Assembly: GCA_016209705.1 (NCBI GenBank)
Contig: JACQVR010000030.1
Location: 1 to 64,000, forward strand
DNA from: Planctomycetota bacterium
GTDB lineage: Bacteria; Planctomycetota; MHYJ01; JACPRB01
DNA length: 64,000 nt
Direction of reading: 5' to 3'
Within the stretch, counting starts at the first letter, position 1. Each line of letters opens with the position of its first letter. Positions 1 through 9,122 of the stretch are shown piece by piece. The notes under the pieces were generated by a model, which searched no databases, was not told the origin of the DNA, and saw only the letters and a list, made by a program, of their open reading frames with translations. The translations under genes were made by a program, and so were the position numbers.

Positions 1-61
1 CTATCCATGCCCAGTTACCCAACAAAACCAACGCGATCGTGGAGCTCGCATCTTATGGTCG

Positions 62-751
62 TTAACTTGACACACATGCTTCCAATGTGTAATACATTCC
101 ACGAGGCATTAGGAATGCGGCCTCCCCTGCTGAAACGCGGTGGGTAGCAGCCTGAAGATCCCGAGTACACATATATTCGAATAAACCTTCGCGAATCTGC
201 TCGCGTTTTCCGAGCATCTTGTACGACAGTAAATCATGACTATGGGCCTCTGTTTGTAGCCGGTAGTAGGTAAATGGATTCGCGAAAAGGACGAAGTGGT
301 CACTGGCTTTGAACTGGCTCAATAGCATGGCCTCGGAAGTCACTCTCATACCCGCCTGCTGTGCCACGCGGTCTATAAAATTCATGTTCGCCTTCAGGTG
401 ATGGCCCATGTGGATCGTCAAGGCTATGTCGAGCTGAATTTCGTGATCGGGGTTCGCTGTGTAGAACACGTGGAACAACGCCCCATCTCCACGCGCTGGA
501 ATATGCTTGTTCCGCAGAAATCTATCCCGGCTCGGGAATAGATGAGCGATATCCGGAGACTTCTTCTTGATTGTATGATTGACCCGATCCGTCATTTCAA
601 AATCCTCATCGGTCATTGGCAAATTGAACTCTCCAGCCGTATAGAAATTGTTCTGCCAAAATAGGAATTCAAACCAATACCACTGAAGGGCAATCTCTCC
701 AGGATCAGGCTTGCCTATCGTGAAGTTGCGCACAAACGAAAAGATTCCCAT
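62..751 (-). CDS. Hypothetical protein, 229 aa
   Basis: I do not recognise this family. The reading frame is open further upstream, but the start at 751 (MGIFSFVRNF) is preferred because the upstream part runs toward the structured RNA element and is low in protein-like character. The protein is soluble-looking, rich in His, Phe and Met, with no signal peptide or membrane segment. Its base composition is lower in GC than the core operons, in keeping with its place in the accessory stretch left of the tRNA-Ser fragment. It may be cargo of that island. Confidence 0.6.
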   Translation of the reverse strand: MGIFSFVRNFTIGKPDPGEIALQWYWFEFLFWQNNFYTAGEFNLPMTDEDFEMTDRVNHTIKKKSPDIAHLFPSRDRFLRNKHIPARGDGALFHVFYTANPDHEIQLDIALTIHMGHHLKANMNFIDRVAQQAGMRVTSEAMLLSQFKASDHFVLFANPFTYYRLQTEAHSHDLLSYKMLGKREQIREGLFEYMCTRDLQAATHRVSAGEAAFLMPRGMYYTLEACVSS

Positions 752-843
752 AGCCTGTAGCCTCAATGCCGGAAACCAGCAGCACTGTCGGTGCTGGCAA
801 TGGGAAAGCCTGTGATCGCTTCGTTTCTGGTGTAGCCCAAAGA

Positions 844-1064
844 GAAACCTCCGCTCGGCCTTCCACACGGGTTTCGAGGGCGACCAGCCACGGTACACCC
901 CAGAAGTGACCGAAATGGTCAGCGCAAGCGGAGGTTTTTTCCCCGCTTGCACTTCTGGGGTCCGAAGAGCGCAGACGGATTCTGCGCCCGTTGCTATGTA
1001 CTCAAAGAACCGTGGCTGGTCGTCAGTGGAAGTATACCGCGCTCATGGAATGGCCCAAGGGCGC
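844..1064 (+). ncRNA. Candidate structured RNA element, copy 1
   Basis: Predicted stems on the plus strand: P1 844-850/869-875; P2, a perfect 14-bp long-range stem, 881-894/1009-1022; P3 898-908/950-960 (11 bp); hairpin P3a 908-911/917-920; P3b 924-931/943-950; P4 969-975/981-987. A homologous element at 40750-40971 has the same stems with different paired bases. For example, P2 here is CGACCAGCCACGGT, while copy 2 has CGAACCAGGTACGG, each with its exact complement downstream. The U-G wobble in P1 only works if the plus strand is the RNA. The 3' part keeps GTATACC and GGAATGGC in both copies. No ORF is shared by the two copies. Class unknown; a HEARO/omega-RNA-like guide RNA is one possibility, but no IscB or TnpB ORF is nearby. 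Confidence 0.7.
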
Positions 1065-1167
1065 AATGGATTGGGCCAGGAAGGGCGGAAGCTTCCAGGG
1101 AAAGGCTTGAAACAGCCCGGATTCCGAAAGCTACGGGCCGATCGGGGCGTGAGACCCGGAGGCGGGC

Positions 1168-1260
1168 TCAGCGGTAGTCGCGCGGGTCGCGGCAGCCGTC
1201 GTAGGTCGCCCGGTCGATGTACACCCACTCGGTGCCGGGAATGCCGCGCTTTTTCGGCAT
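1168..1260 (-). CDS. Possible 30-aa peptide (MPKKRGIPGT...)
   Basis: A short ORF begins 14 bp after the DUF2283 stop on the same strand. It has a basic N-terminus and ends ...CRDPRDYR. It could be a third small member of the DUF4258/DUF2283 unit or a remnant of a larger gene. No convincing Shine-Dalgarno sequence is seen. Nothing else is apparent between the structured RNA element and this point. Confidence 0.25.
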   Translation of the reverse strand: MPKKRGIPGTEWVYIDRATYDGCRDPRDYR

Positions 1261-1273
1261 GACGCTACCGAGG

Positions 1274-1600
1274 TCAATCGACGGCAAGCAGCTCTTGGAG
1301 TTTCTCGGCGCGTGTCTTCGAGAATTCGTGCAGCTGGTTGGCTTTGTATTTCCTGGCGACGCCATCCAGGACTTTGCGGAGGGAGCCATGTCCTATCGGG
1401 TTGATCAGTTCGATGCCGACAAGTTTGCCTCTTTCGTCGAGGTCGATGGTCATGTCCGGCTGGTCTTCCGGCTCGATGGTGCGGGCGATCGGTTCGCTGG
1501 AGAGTCGGAAGTAGACCGCCATGACTCCCTCGGGGCCGTAGCCGACCTCGAAGTTCAAAGTGTCAGGGCCGCCGACGACGATGTCCGCGTGTTTCTTCAT
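1274..1600 (-). CDS. DUF2283 family protein (likely antitoxin-like partner)
   Basis: A 108-aa protein with the DUF2283 signature: a strand with VMAVYFRL, then MTIDLDERGKLVGIELI at about residues 68-84, followed by a helical tail. DUF2283 proteins are small and often encoded with a DUF4258 protein, and this pair is regarded as a toxin-antitoxin-like module. Here the start codon overlaps the stop of the upstream DUF4258 gene (ATGA, 1597-1600), so the two are translationally coupled. The family link is from recognition of the motif. The toxin-antitoxin role is inference. Confidence 0.75.
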   Translation of the reverse strand: MKKHADIVVGGPDTLNFEVGYGPEGVMAVYFRLSSEPIARTIEPEDQPDMTIDLDERGKLVGIELINPIGHGSLRKVLDGVARKYKANQLHEFSKTRAEKLQELLAVD

Positions 1601-1845
1601 GCTTTCCAGTATCCGGTAACGACTATGCGTGTCTGTCCCCTGTACTCTACGACAATGCAGAGTCGGCGTCCACCGAAGTTTCTCAGATGTTTGACTCGCT
1701 GAGCGCCAGACTTGGCGTTCGGATTCGCGGCAAGGGTGTCGTGAGGGGCCAGAGCGGTTGCAACCATCTGTTGCTTCGTGAAGTGGCGCTGGTGGGCGCG
1801 CTTCAGGACGTACCCCGGGATGATGAGACGGTCGGCTCCGGGCAT
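1597..1845 (-). CDS. DUF4258 family protein (likely toxin-like partner)
   Basis: An 82-aa protein with the DUF4258 pattern: YVLKRAHQRHFTKQQMVATAL at residues 12-32 (the H/R-rich helix) and a C-terminal beta hairpin RRLCIVVEYRGQTRIVVTGYW. DUF4258 has a RelE/BrnT-like compact alpha-beta build and is commonly followed by a DUF2283 gene, as here with a 4-bp overlap. Its place in the mobile island left of the tRNA-Ser fragment fits a maintenance module. Function is inferred from family and context only. Confidence 0.7.
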   Translation of the reverse strand: MPGADRLIIPGYVLKRAHQRHFTKQQMVATALAPHDTLAANPNAKSGAQRVKHLRNFGGRRLCIVVEYRGQTRIVVTGYWKA

Positions 1846-1929
1846 CCCATGAGGATAGTGTTAACCTGGGTTCTTGGAAAGATCCGGCGACAAGACCTTG
1901 CGCCTACCTCGTGCCAACTCTGGTGGCTT

Positions 1930-2130
1930 CTACTGCCCGCCCGCACCCGCTTCGGGCTTCTGGCGTCCCGGCTTTCGCTCTACCAGCCAGCGGGCCAGCT
2001 TCTCCACATCGTAGCTCGGCCAAGAGTAGGGAGAAGGTCCCTTGGACGGATCGGGAGCCCACGCATCCTTGGCGGAGTGGTAGAGGTTTTGCCCGTCGAA
2101 GAATACGATGGCTCTTTGGAGGGGAGGCAT
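1930..2130 (-). pseudogene. Truncated NYN-domain (PIN-like ribonuclease) gene
   Basis: The 66-aa product starts RAIVFFDGQNLYHSAKDAW, which is the first strand and first acidic metal ligand (Asp in FFDGQN) of NYN-domain nucleases, and goes on with YDVEKLARWLVERKPG. Intact NYN proteins of this type are about 180-250 aa and carry further acidic residues. Here the frame ends after a Gln/Gly-rich stretch, so the nuclease core is missing. No other frame restores it downstream. The gene lies under a good promoter (2249-2277), which suggests recent truncation, perhaps by an island rearrangement. Confidence 0.6.
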
Positions 2131-2248
2131 CGGTTAAAAAAACACCCGCCCGGGGTCGCGATCCGAGGGCCGCTTCCAGCGAGCGGGGAGGAATTCCAGA
2201 TAACCCCGCCCGGACCTTTCGGCAATCGAGCGGGGAGCAAGTACGCTA

Positions 2249-2277
2249 TTTATACCTCGCTCTTCGAGCGCCGTCAA
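2249..2277 (-). promoter_or_regulatory. Sigma-70-type promoter upstream of the NYN remnant
   Basis: On the minus strand TTGACG (2272-2277) and TATAAA (2249-2254) are separated by 17 bp. The spacer holds a small palindrome, CGCTCGAAGAGCG, that could be a protein-binding site or hairpin. The predicted transcript would start near 2242 and run about 110 nt before the NYN start. Confidence 0.6.
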
Positions 2278-2470
2278 CGTCTGCCATCTGCCGGAAATCT
2301 GCCAAGTTGGTGAGGCCGGGCGGCCCTTTCCGGCTCCGATTGGCTCCGCGTGAAGCCGCCACTGCGAGAAAATAAAAATGGCCTGGAGGCCCTTTAATCA
2401 GGCGTTCCAGGCCGTTTCTTGCTTCTCGCCTCCGCTCGGTTCCGATCAGCTCCTCAAGCGGGTCATGCGG

Positions 2471-2526
2471 CTTGAAAACTGGTGTGGTCCTTGCGGCCAC
2501 CGTGGGTTCGAATCCCACTCCCTCCA
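2471..2526 (+). other. 3' fragment of tRNA-Ser(UGA): probable attR of an island to the left
   Basis: The stretch reads like the last 56 nt of a bacterial tRNA-Ser(UGA): anticodon-loop sequence CTTGAAAA, a long variable arm GTGGTCCTTGCGGCCAC, the T arm GTGGGTTCGAATCCCAC and acceptor CTCCC. The 5' half is absent: the bases before 2471 do not pair with the 3' half of the anticodon stem, and there is no 5' acceptor strand. Tyrosine recombinases often cross over in the anticodon loop and leave just such a fragment at the far end of the insert. On this strand the intact tRNA-Ser would lie left of the window. Confidence 0.75.
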
Positions 2527-2798
2527 CTCGCCTACACTCGCCGAAGGCGAGCAACCCAGCGAATGCCACGCCGAAGCCAACCTCAACACCTGGCGACGGC
2601 GGGCGACACCCTACGGCATCTTCGGCGGAATGTCCTCTTATTTCGTCGTGGGTGCCCGAAGGGCGGTCCTCCTTCGCTTTGGTTCCGGGATGAGTTTCGG
2701 AGGATTCTTGATCGAGAAGCCCTCCGAAGCCCGTCGATCAGGGGAGGGCGGCCGTAGAGGGTCGCAAGCGACCCTGTACGCACTTATGGATGGGGGCA
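2527..2798. other. Intergenic stretch without a recognised gene
   Basis: Together with 2278-2470 this is the longest gene-free stretch near the left island. Apart from the tRNA-Ser fragment I see only short GC-rich inverted repeats and no ORF with protein-like composition. Confidence 0.5.
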
Positions 2799-3575
2799 CT
2801 AAGGTTTGGACTCCGCCGGCTCCCTCGGAGATTCGTCCTTCCAATAGAGCATACGCGAGCAGGACCGGCAGAAGATGACTTCGCGTCCCTGGCGAAGTTC
2901 GTTCACCATCTGCGCCGTCACCTCGACGCTGCAACCGCCGCAGCCCCAGTAATTGCGGGCCCCTTCGTCCTCGATCGCCTGATAATGGGCCACCGGCGCC
3001 AGGGCCAAGCCGTCCTCCTTGACCCGCAGGATGCGTTCATAAAGCGCCAGAATTTCCCGCTCGATGCCCGACAAGAGCTCCGCGCGCCGGCCCTCCAGCG
3101 CAGCCAGTTCGCGGTCCAGCTCCGCTATTTCCGCCTCCACCCGTTGCTTCATCACGGCGTAGCTGGCCTCCGCCTCCCGCAGTTCGCCAGCCCGCACCTT
3201 CTCGAGCTTCGCCTTCTCATCCGCTTGGAACATCAGGTCCAGGAGCCCGTCCTCCACCCGGGCCCGGTCGGCCTTCACGCCCGAAATCTCTTTCAAGAAG
3301 GCCTGGTACTCATCGTTCTTCTTGGCCCCCATCGACTGGTTCGTCAGTTTGGCGATCTTGTCGTCCAGTTCCCGCACCAGGTGTTCCCGTTTCTGAATCT
3401 CCAGGCGAAGCGTCCGGATCTCCTCCTTGATCGCCTCGACGTTTCCCTGGGTGCGCCGCACCCGCTCTTCGACGCCGCCCAGCTCCCGCGGCTTCTCCTC
3501 CCGCAGCGTCCTCAGACGATGGATCTCCAAATCCAAATCCTGTAGGGGGAGCAACGGCTTGACGATTTTCGACAT
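2799..3575 (-). CDS. CT398-like coiled-coil protein with C4 zinc ribbon (zf-RING_7)
   Basis: 258 aa. Residues about 5-185 form a long antiparallel coiled coil rich in Glu, Lys and Arg. The C-terminus carries two CxxC pairs (WGCGGCSVEV and VIFCRSCSRMLYW), the zinc ribbon of the CT398/DUF164 family. The Chlamydia member was reported to bind sigma-54 and other machinery; the general role is not settled. It follows rpoD on the same strand but lies beyond a strong terminator, so it probably has its own promoter or depends on read-through. No odd features. Confidence 0.85.
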   Translation of the reverse strand: MSKIVKPLLPLQDLDLEIHRLRTLREEKPRELGGVEERVRRTQGNVEAIKEEIRTLRLEIQKREHLVRELDDKIAKLTNQSMGAKKNDEYQAFLKEISGVKADRARVEDGLLDLMFQADEKAKLEKVRAGELREAEASYAVMKQRVEAEIAELDRELAALEGRRAELLSGIEREILALYERILRVKEDGLALAPVAHYQAIEDEGARNYWGCGGCSVEVTAQMVNELRQGREVIFCRSCSRMLYWKDESPREPAESKP

Positions 3576-3635
3576 GTCCGCTCCTTCTCGCGTTCCACCG
3601 TCGCGGCGACGTTCCCGCGAACGAAAAAGGCCCCG

Positions 3636-5380
<1,745 letters not shown>

Positions 5381-5384
<4 letters not shown>

Positions 5385-7117
5385 TTCTGCGGTTTCGGCA
5401 GCGCCCTCAGATTGCGGGGCGCCCGCCGGCGTTCCTCGATCAGTCGTTCCAGCGCTTCCTCTTCCCCGCTTCCCTTCAAGGACTTCGCGCGGGATCGAAA
5501 CTCCTCATTCCCCAGATATTCCAGACAGTCTTCCAGTTGACGGGCCGCGCCGCGCACGTCGAAAGGGGCCGCCATCGCTTCGGTTACCATAGCGGCCGCC
5601 TCCTCGTCCCGCACCAGCGCCAGCAGGTCCGATCCGGTCACCGCGCCGGCCCGGTCGTACAACTCGTACGCTTTCTCCGCCACCGTACGCGCCGTCTCGT
5701 GCGGATAGCGTTCCGCCGGGACCTCGTGGCGGATCCGCGCGGCGGCGTCCGCGTCGTTGAGCAGCAGCGACAGAAGCTCCAGGCCGATCCGCGACGCGGC
5801 CGGTTTCGCCGCCGGCGGGGGGGGCGCCGGCGGCCTCCCTTCCCGGCGAAGCTGGGCGCGCAGGAGCCGCTCCTCAAAGCCGAAGCGCCTGGCCGTTTCC
5901 TGAATCAGCACGTCCTGCTTGATCTCGTTGGGGATGCGCGCGATCCGCTCCAACACCTCGGTCGCCAGCCTCACTCGTCCGTTGGGCGTCGAGAGATCGA
6001 TCCGCGCGCTCAGCGACTCCAGCAGGAAGGCGAACATCTCTTGGGGGCGATCCAGGATCTCTCGCAGCGCGCCCGCGCCCCGCGCTCGAACGACGTCGTC
6101 CGCGTCCTCGCCCGGCGGGAGCTTCGCGACGAAAAGGTCCATGTCTTCCGACAGGAGCAGGTCCAACCCGCGCTCCGCGGCCTTCTGTCCCGCCGCGTCC
6201 GAATCGAACACCAAAACCACCCGATCGACGTACCGCTTCAGGATGCGCAGATGCTCCCGAGTCAACGCGGTGCCCAAGGTCGCGACGAGGCATCTGACGC
6301 CGGCCTGCCACGGCACGATCACGTCGATGTATCCCTCGACGATGTACAACGTTCGACCCTCCTCGACCTCCTCCTTCGCCCGGTGGAAGCCGAAGAGCTG
6401 CCGTCCCTTCTGGAAGAGAAGCGTCTCTGGGGAGTTGATGAACTTCGGCGGCTCGTCCTTCAAGGACCGCGCGCCGAACGCGATCACCTTCCCGCGAATG
6501 TCAAAGATCGGAAATACGACGCGGCCGCGAAACCGGTCGTACACGCCGCCCGAATCGCGCTCGACGGCCAAACCCGCCGCGACCAGAAGTTTTTCGTCGA
6601 AGCCGCCGATCCGGGCCCTCGTGATGAGCCCATCCCACGCGTCCAGGGCCCACCCCAGGCGCCAGGCTTCGGCGGTCTGCGGAGAAATCCCCCGGCGCTC
6701 CAGAAAGCGGCGCGCCGGTTCCGCTTCGGCGGAGCCCAGGAGCTGCTTTCGGAAGACCTCCGCCGCCCACTCCTGGACGCGCACCAGATCTTCCCGGCGC
6801 GGACCCGACGAGGAGGGCCCCTCGTAGCGCAGGGCGATTCCGGCCTTTTCCGCCAGCAGGGACACCGCCGCGGGGAAATCTATTTTTTCGAATTTCTGGA
6901 CGAAATCGAGAACCCCGCCATGCGCGCCGCAGCCGAAGCACTTGTAGAACTGCTTGTCCGGCACGACGTGAAAGGAAGCGGTCTTCTCGTCATGAAAGGG
7001 GCACGCCGCCCAGTAGCTGGATCCCTTGCGTTTCAACGGCAGGTAGCCGGAAACCACCTCGACGAGGTCCACGGCGTTCTTGACCTCGAGGATGCTTCCC
7101 TCCGAAATATACGGCAA
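5381..7117 (-). CDS. dnaG: DNA primase DnaG
   Basis: 578 aa from the proposed TTG start at 7117. The CHC2 zinc finger uses C39, H42, C60 and C63 (CPFHDE...YKCFGCG). The catalytic RepB-like and TOPRIM core follows, with the TOPRIM Glu in VEGYIDVI near 260 and [13 protein letters not shown] later. The C-terminal DnaB-interaction part is divergent. The frame is open to 7540, but that would overlap rsmA; there is no ATG near the family start, and TTG at 7117 has a G-rich sequence 5-6 nt upstream and lies 40 nt below a strong promoter. The product primes lagging-strand synthesis. It overlaps rpoD (ATGA type). Confidence 0.93.
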
Positions 7118-7163
7118 CTCTGCCCCCCGAAAGCTCCCGTTACGTCGCGAAAAGGAACCCAAT

Positions 7164-7191
7164 ATAGTATTACGGCGCCCGCCAATGTCAA
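7164..7191 (-). promoter_or_regulatory. Near-consensus promoter of dnaG-rpoD
   Basis: Minus-strand TTGACA (7186-7191) and TACTAT (7164-7169) with a 16-bp spacer. The predicted start near 7157 gives a leader of about 40 nt to the TTG codon of dnaG, which supports that start choice. It lies entirely between the rsmA stop and dnaG. Confidence 0.8.
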
Positions 7192-7215
7192 TGACGGGAA
7201 AGGCGAAAATATTCC

Positions 7216-8043
7216 CTACTCCGCCATCTGCTCGGCCAGTCCGATCAAGACGCGGGGCGGAAGCGCTTCCACCCGGGCGTCGGCCCAGTCCCCGGCTTGG
7301 GGAGGTAACTCGATGCCCAATCGACGAAGCGAGCGAAGTACCGAAGCCAGCCGCTTGCGCCGGCCCGAAAAGAGCCGGCGAAGGCTTTGAAACAGCGGGA
7401 CGGCCTTTTCGGTTCGGACCGGATCGACGCGCTTCAGCCGGAAGAAAGCGGAGGAGACGCGAGGCGTGGGATAGAAGAGCTGCGGGCCGGCGCGCTTCAA
7501 GAAGCGTACCTCGCATAGACCCTGCATCAAGACGGACCAAGGACCGTAGTCGCGCGTTCCCGGCTCGGCTCGCAGCCGGTCGTACACGTCCCTCTGAAGC
7601 ATCAGAAAATAGCTTTCGATGGACAGCGGCGTGGCCAGCAGGCGCAACAGCAGCCGGGCGTAGTCGGAATACGGGAGGTTCGAAACCAGGACCCTTCGCC
7701 GCGTCCCCGCCGGGGTCACATGGCGGTCGAAGTCTGCTCCGTCGGCGAGGATCAGGCGCAGGTTCGGACGATCGCCGATGAGGTCCACGGCCAGCTCGTG
7801 CAGCGCCGGATCGATTTCGAAGGATCGCACCCGCGCCGCGTGATCGCAGAGCCGGAAGGTGAGATGTCCCGCTCCGGTGCCGATTTCGATCACCTCGTCA
7901 TCACGTCCCAGATCCATTTCCCGCACCATCGCGTCCAGGAAAGAAGCGTCCACCAGGAAATTCTGGCCCAGGGATTTTTTGGGATGAATCCGTCGTTCGC
8001 GCAGGAGGCGGACAAACTCGCTGCGGGAGATATACACGGACAT
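7216..8043 (-). CDS. rsmA: 16S rRNA dimethyladenosine transferase RsmA (KsgA)
   Basis: 275 aa, usual length. The N-terminus has PKKSLGQNFLVD (residues 21-32). SAM-binding motif I is EIGTGAGHLT at 53-62, FEIDP at 75-79 holds the acidic ribose ligand, and the catalytic NLPY is at 122-125. The C-terminal helical domain follows from about 200. It dimethylates two adjacent adenines near the 3' end of 16S rRNA during 30S maturation. It follows the pseudopilus operon on the same strand, with a palindromic repeat (8067-8140) upstream. Confidence 0.95.
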   Translation of the reverse strand: MSVYISRSEFVRLLRERRIHPKKSLGQNFLVDASFLDAMVREMDLGRDDEVIEIGTGAGHLTFRLCDHAARVRSFEIDPALHELAVDLIGDRPNLRLILADGADFDRHVTPAGTRRRVLVSNLPYSDYARLLLRLLATPLSIESYFLMLQRDVYDRLRAEPGTRDYGPWSVLMQGLCEVRFLKRAGPQLFYPTPRVSSAFFRLKRVDPVRTEKAVPLFQSLRRLFSGRRKRLASVLRSLRRLGIELPPQAGDWADARVEALPPRVLIGLAEQMAE

Positions 8044-8066
8044 GAACGACGCTCTATTTTGGGGTC

Positions 8067-8140
8067 AACCGCCAAAACGCCGAAGCGCCATCGGGAGTCT
8101 CCATGGAAAGCCTTTTGGCGGTTTGGCCGTATTGGCGGTT
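8067..8140. repeat. Dispersed palindromic repeat, copy A
   Basis: Outer arms AACCGCCAA and TTGGCGGTT enclose inner partial copies of the same words (CGCCGAAGCGCCA on the left, GGCGGTTTGGCC on the right). The middle reads TCGGGAGTCTCC. Related copies are at 8870, 9042, 25282 and 58372. It lies between rsmA and the gene that ends at 8152. Confidence 0.75.
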
Positions 8141-8151
8141 CAATCTTTATC

Positions 8152-8823
8152 TCAAAATCCGAACTCGATCCCCAGCGCTAGGCGGAACGTGTAGGACAGA
8201 TGATTCCGGTCCCGATCCTGGCGCCCGAAATCCGTCCAGGCCGACTGCACCAGGGCCGCCGCTTCCACATACAGAAAATCCAGTGGCACGAGACGGAAGA
8301 TCGGTCCCCCTTCCAGAAGGACCGCCTCGTCCCGATCCAAGTCGTGCTTGAAGATGATGCCTCCGGCGCCTGCCGCAATGCCCGCCCGCGCGAATTCATT
8401 CAAGGGGGCGGTCAAGGTCAGATCCGCGCCGATGGCATGAACCTCGCCGTCAAGATCTGTGTCCTGCTCCCTGAACCGATCGAACGTGGGTTCCCAGAAT
8501 CGATAGTAGACGCGGTACGCCACGTCCAGATCCTCGATCGCTCCTCCGATCCGCACCGCGAACTCCATTCCCGGCGTGCCGCCGCTCTCCACCCCGAGCG
8601 CCTTATCGAACCATGTCTGGACCCACGCCGCTTCGAGTCCCGATTGCGGCTCCGGAGGCCCCGGTTCCGAAGTTCGAAATCCGAAGTCCGATATTCCGCC
8701 GCCCCGGAACGACGGATGCGACCCAAAAATGCCGGGGGCGAACTCCCCATCTGTGGGCGGCGCCGCGTCTTGCTCGAAAAGCAGCGGTGCCGCGAAGAGA
8801 ACCGCGGTCAAGCAGCAATTCAT
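8152..8823 (-). CDS. Predicted secreted/outer-membrane protein, unknown function
   Basis: 223 aa from ATG 8823, with a signal-peptide-like start MNCCLTAVLFAAPLLF. After a Pro/Gly-rich stretch come alternating hydrophobic segments (AYRVYYRFWEPTF, AIGADLTLTAP, FLYVEAAALVQSA) and a terminal LSYTFRLALGIEFGF. A C-terminal aromatic strand of that kind is typical of outer-membrane beta barrels. The N-terminal part contains a heptanucleotide-repeat tract at 8664-8698 (ISDFGFRTSEPG). It is the last gene after the pseudopilins and may be an outer-membrane partner of that system. No family recognised. Confidence 0.6.
   Translation of the reverse strand: MNCCLTAVLFAAPLLFEQDAAPPTDGEFAPGIFGSHPSFRGGGISDFGFRTSEPGPPEPQSGLEAAWVQTWFDKALGVESGGTPGMEFAVRIGGAIEDLDVAYRVYYRFWEPTFDRFREQDTDLDGEVHAIGADLTLTAPLNEFARAGIAAGAGGIIFKHDLDRDEAVLLEGGPIFRLVPLDFLYVEAAALVQSAWTDFGRQDRDRNHLSYTFRLALGIEFGF
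8664..8698. repeat. Heptanucleotide repeat tract inside a coding region
   Basis: Five consecutive 7-mers of the form GTTCCGA, AGTTCGA, AATCCGA, AGTCCGA, TATTCCG. They are the same word family as the tract in the GspJ-like gene. Confidence 0.65.
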
Positions 8824-8869
8824 GGGAGAAAGATCCATTAATAATAAATGATCGCTCAATTCCTGGAGG

Positions 8870-8934
8870 AACCGCTAAAACGCCATCGGAAGCTCCTTTT
8901 TGAGTTCTTTCGGCGCTTTGGCGCTTTGGCGGTT
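8870..8934. repeat. Dispersed palindromic repeat, copy B
   Basis: The left arm AACCGCTAAAACGCCATCGG pairs with the right arm CGGCGCTTTGGCGCTTTGG and the following CGGTT. It lies in the 264-bp gap between the gene starting at 8859 or 8823 and the GspI-like gene. Confidence 0.75.
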
Positions 8935-9041
8935 CATCGCTTTCACAAGATGCCGTTTCCTTGCGAACCCTAAAGATAACCGATGGCGGCGTCGGGACAA
9001 TGAAAAGGTGCGTCTGATGCGGTCTTTTGGGGGAAGCTTTA

Positions 9042-9104
9042 TCCGCCAAAGCGCCGAAGCGCCGGAAGGGGACGCCAAAGGAGATATCTGATGGCATTTT
9101 GGCA
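9042..9104. repeat. Dispersed palindromic repeat, copy C (degenerate)
   Basis: CCGCCAAAGCGCCGAAGCGCC on the left and TGGCATTTTGGCAG on the right, with GAGATATCTGATGG in the middle. The middle word is shared with copy D (GAGGATATCTGCTGG), so C and D form a subfamily. Confidence 0.65.
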
Positions 9105-9122
9105 GTATATCCCTTTGAGCCC

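Noticed and set aside
844..1064. Coding region at copy 1 of the RNA element (open frames exist)
   Set aside because: Frames are not shared with copy 2, and the changes between copies keep base pairing instead of codons.
2471..2526. Intact tRNA-Ser
   Set aside because: No 5' acceptor strand, D arm or matching 5' anticodon stem upstream.
7118..7540. N-terminal extension of dnaG to 7540
   Set aside because: It would overlap the rsmA coding region and lies above the promoter; the zinc-finger start fits TTG 7117.
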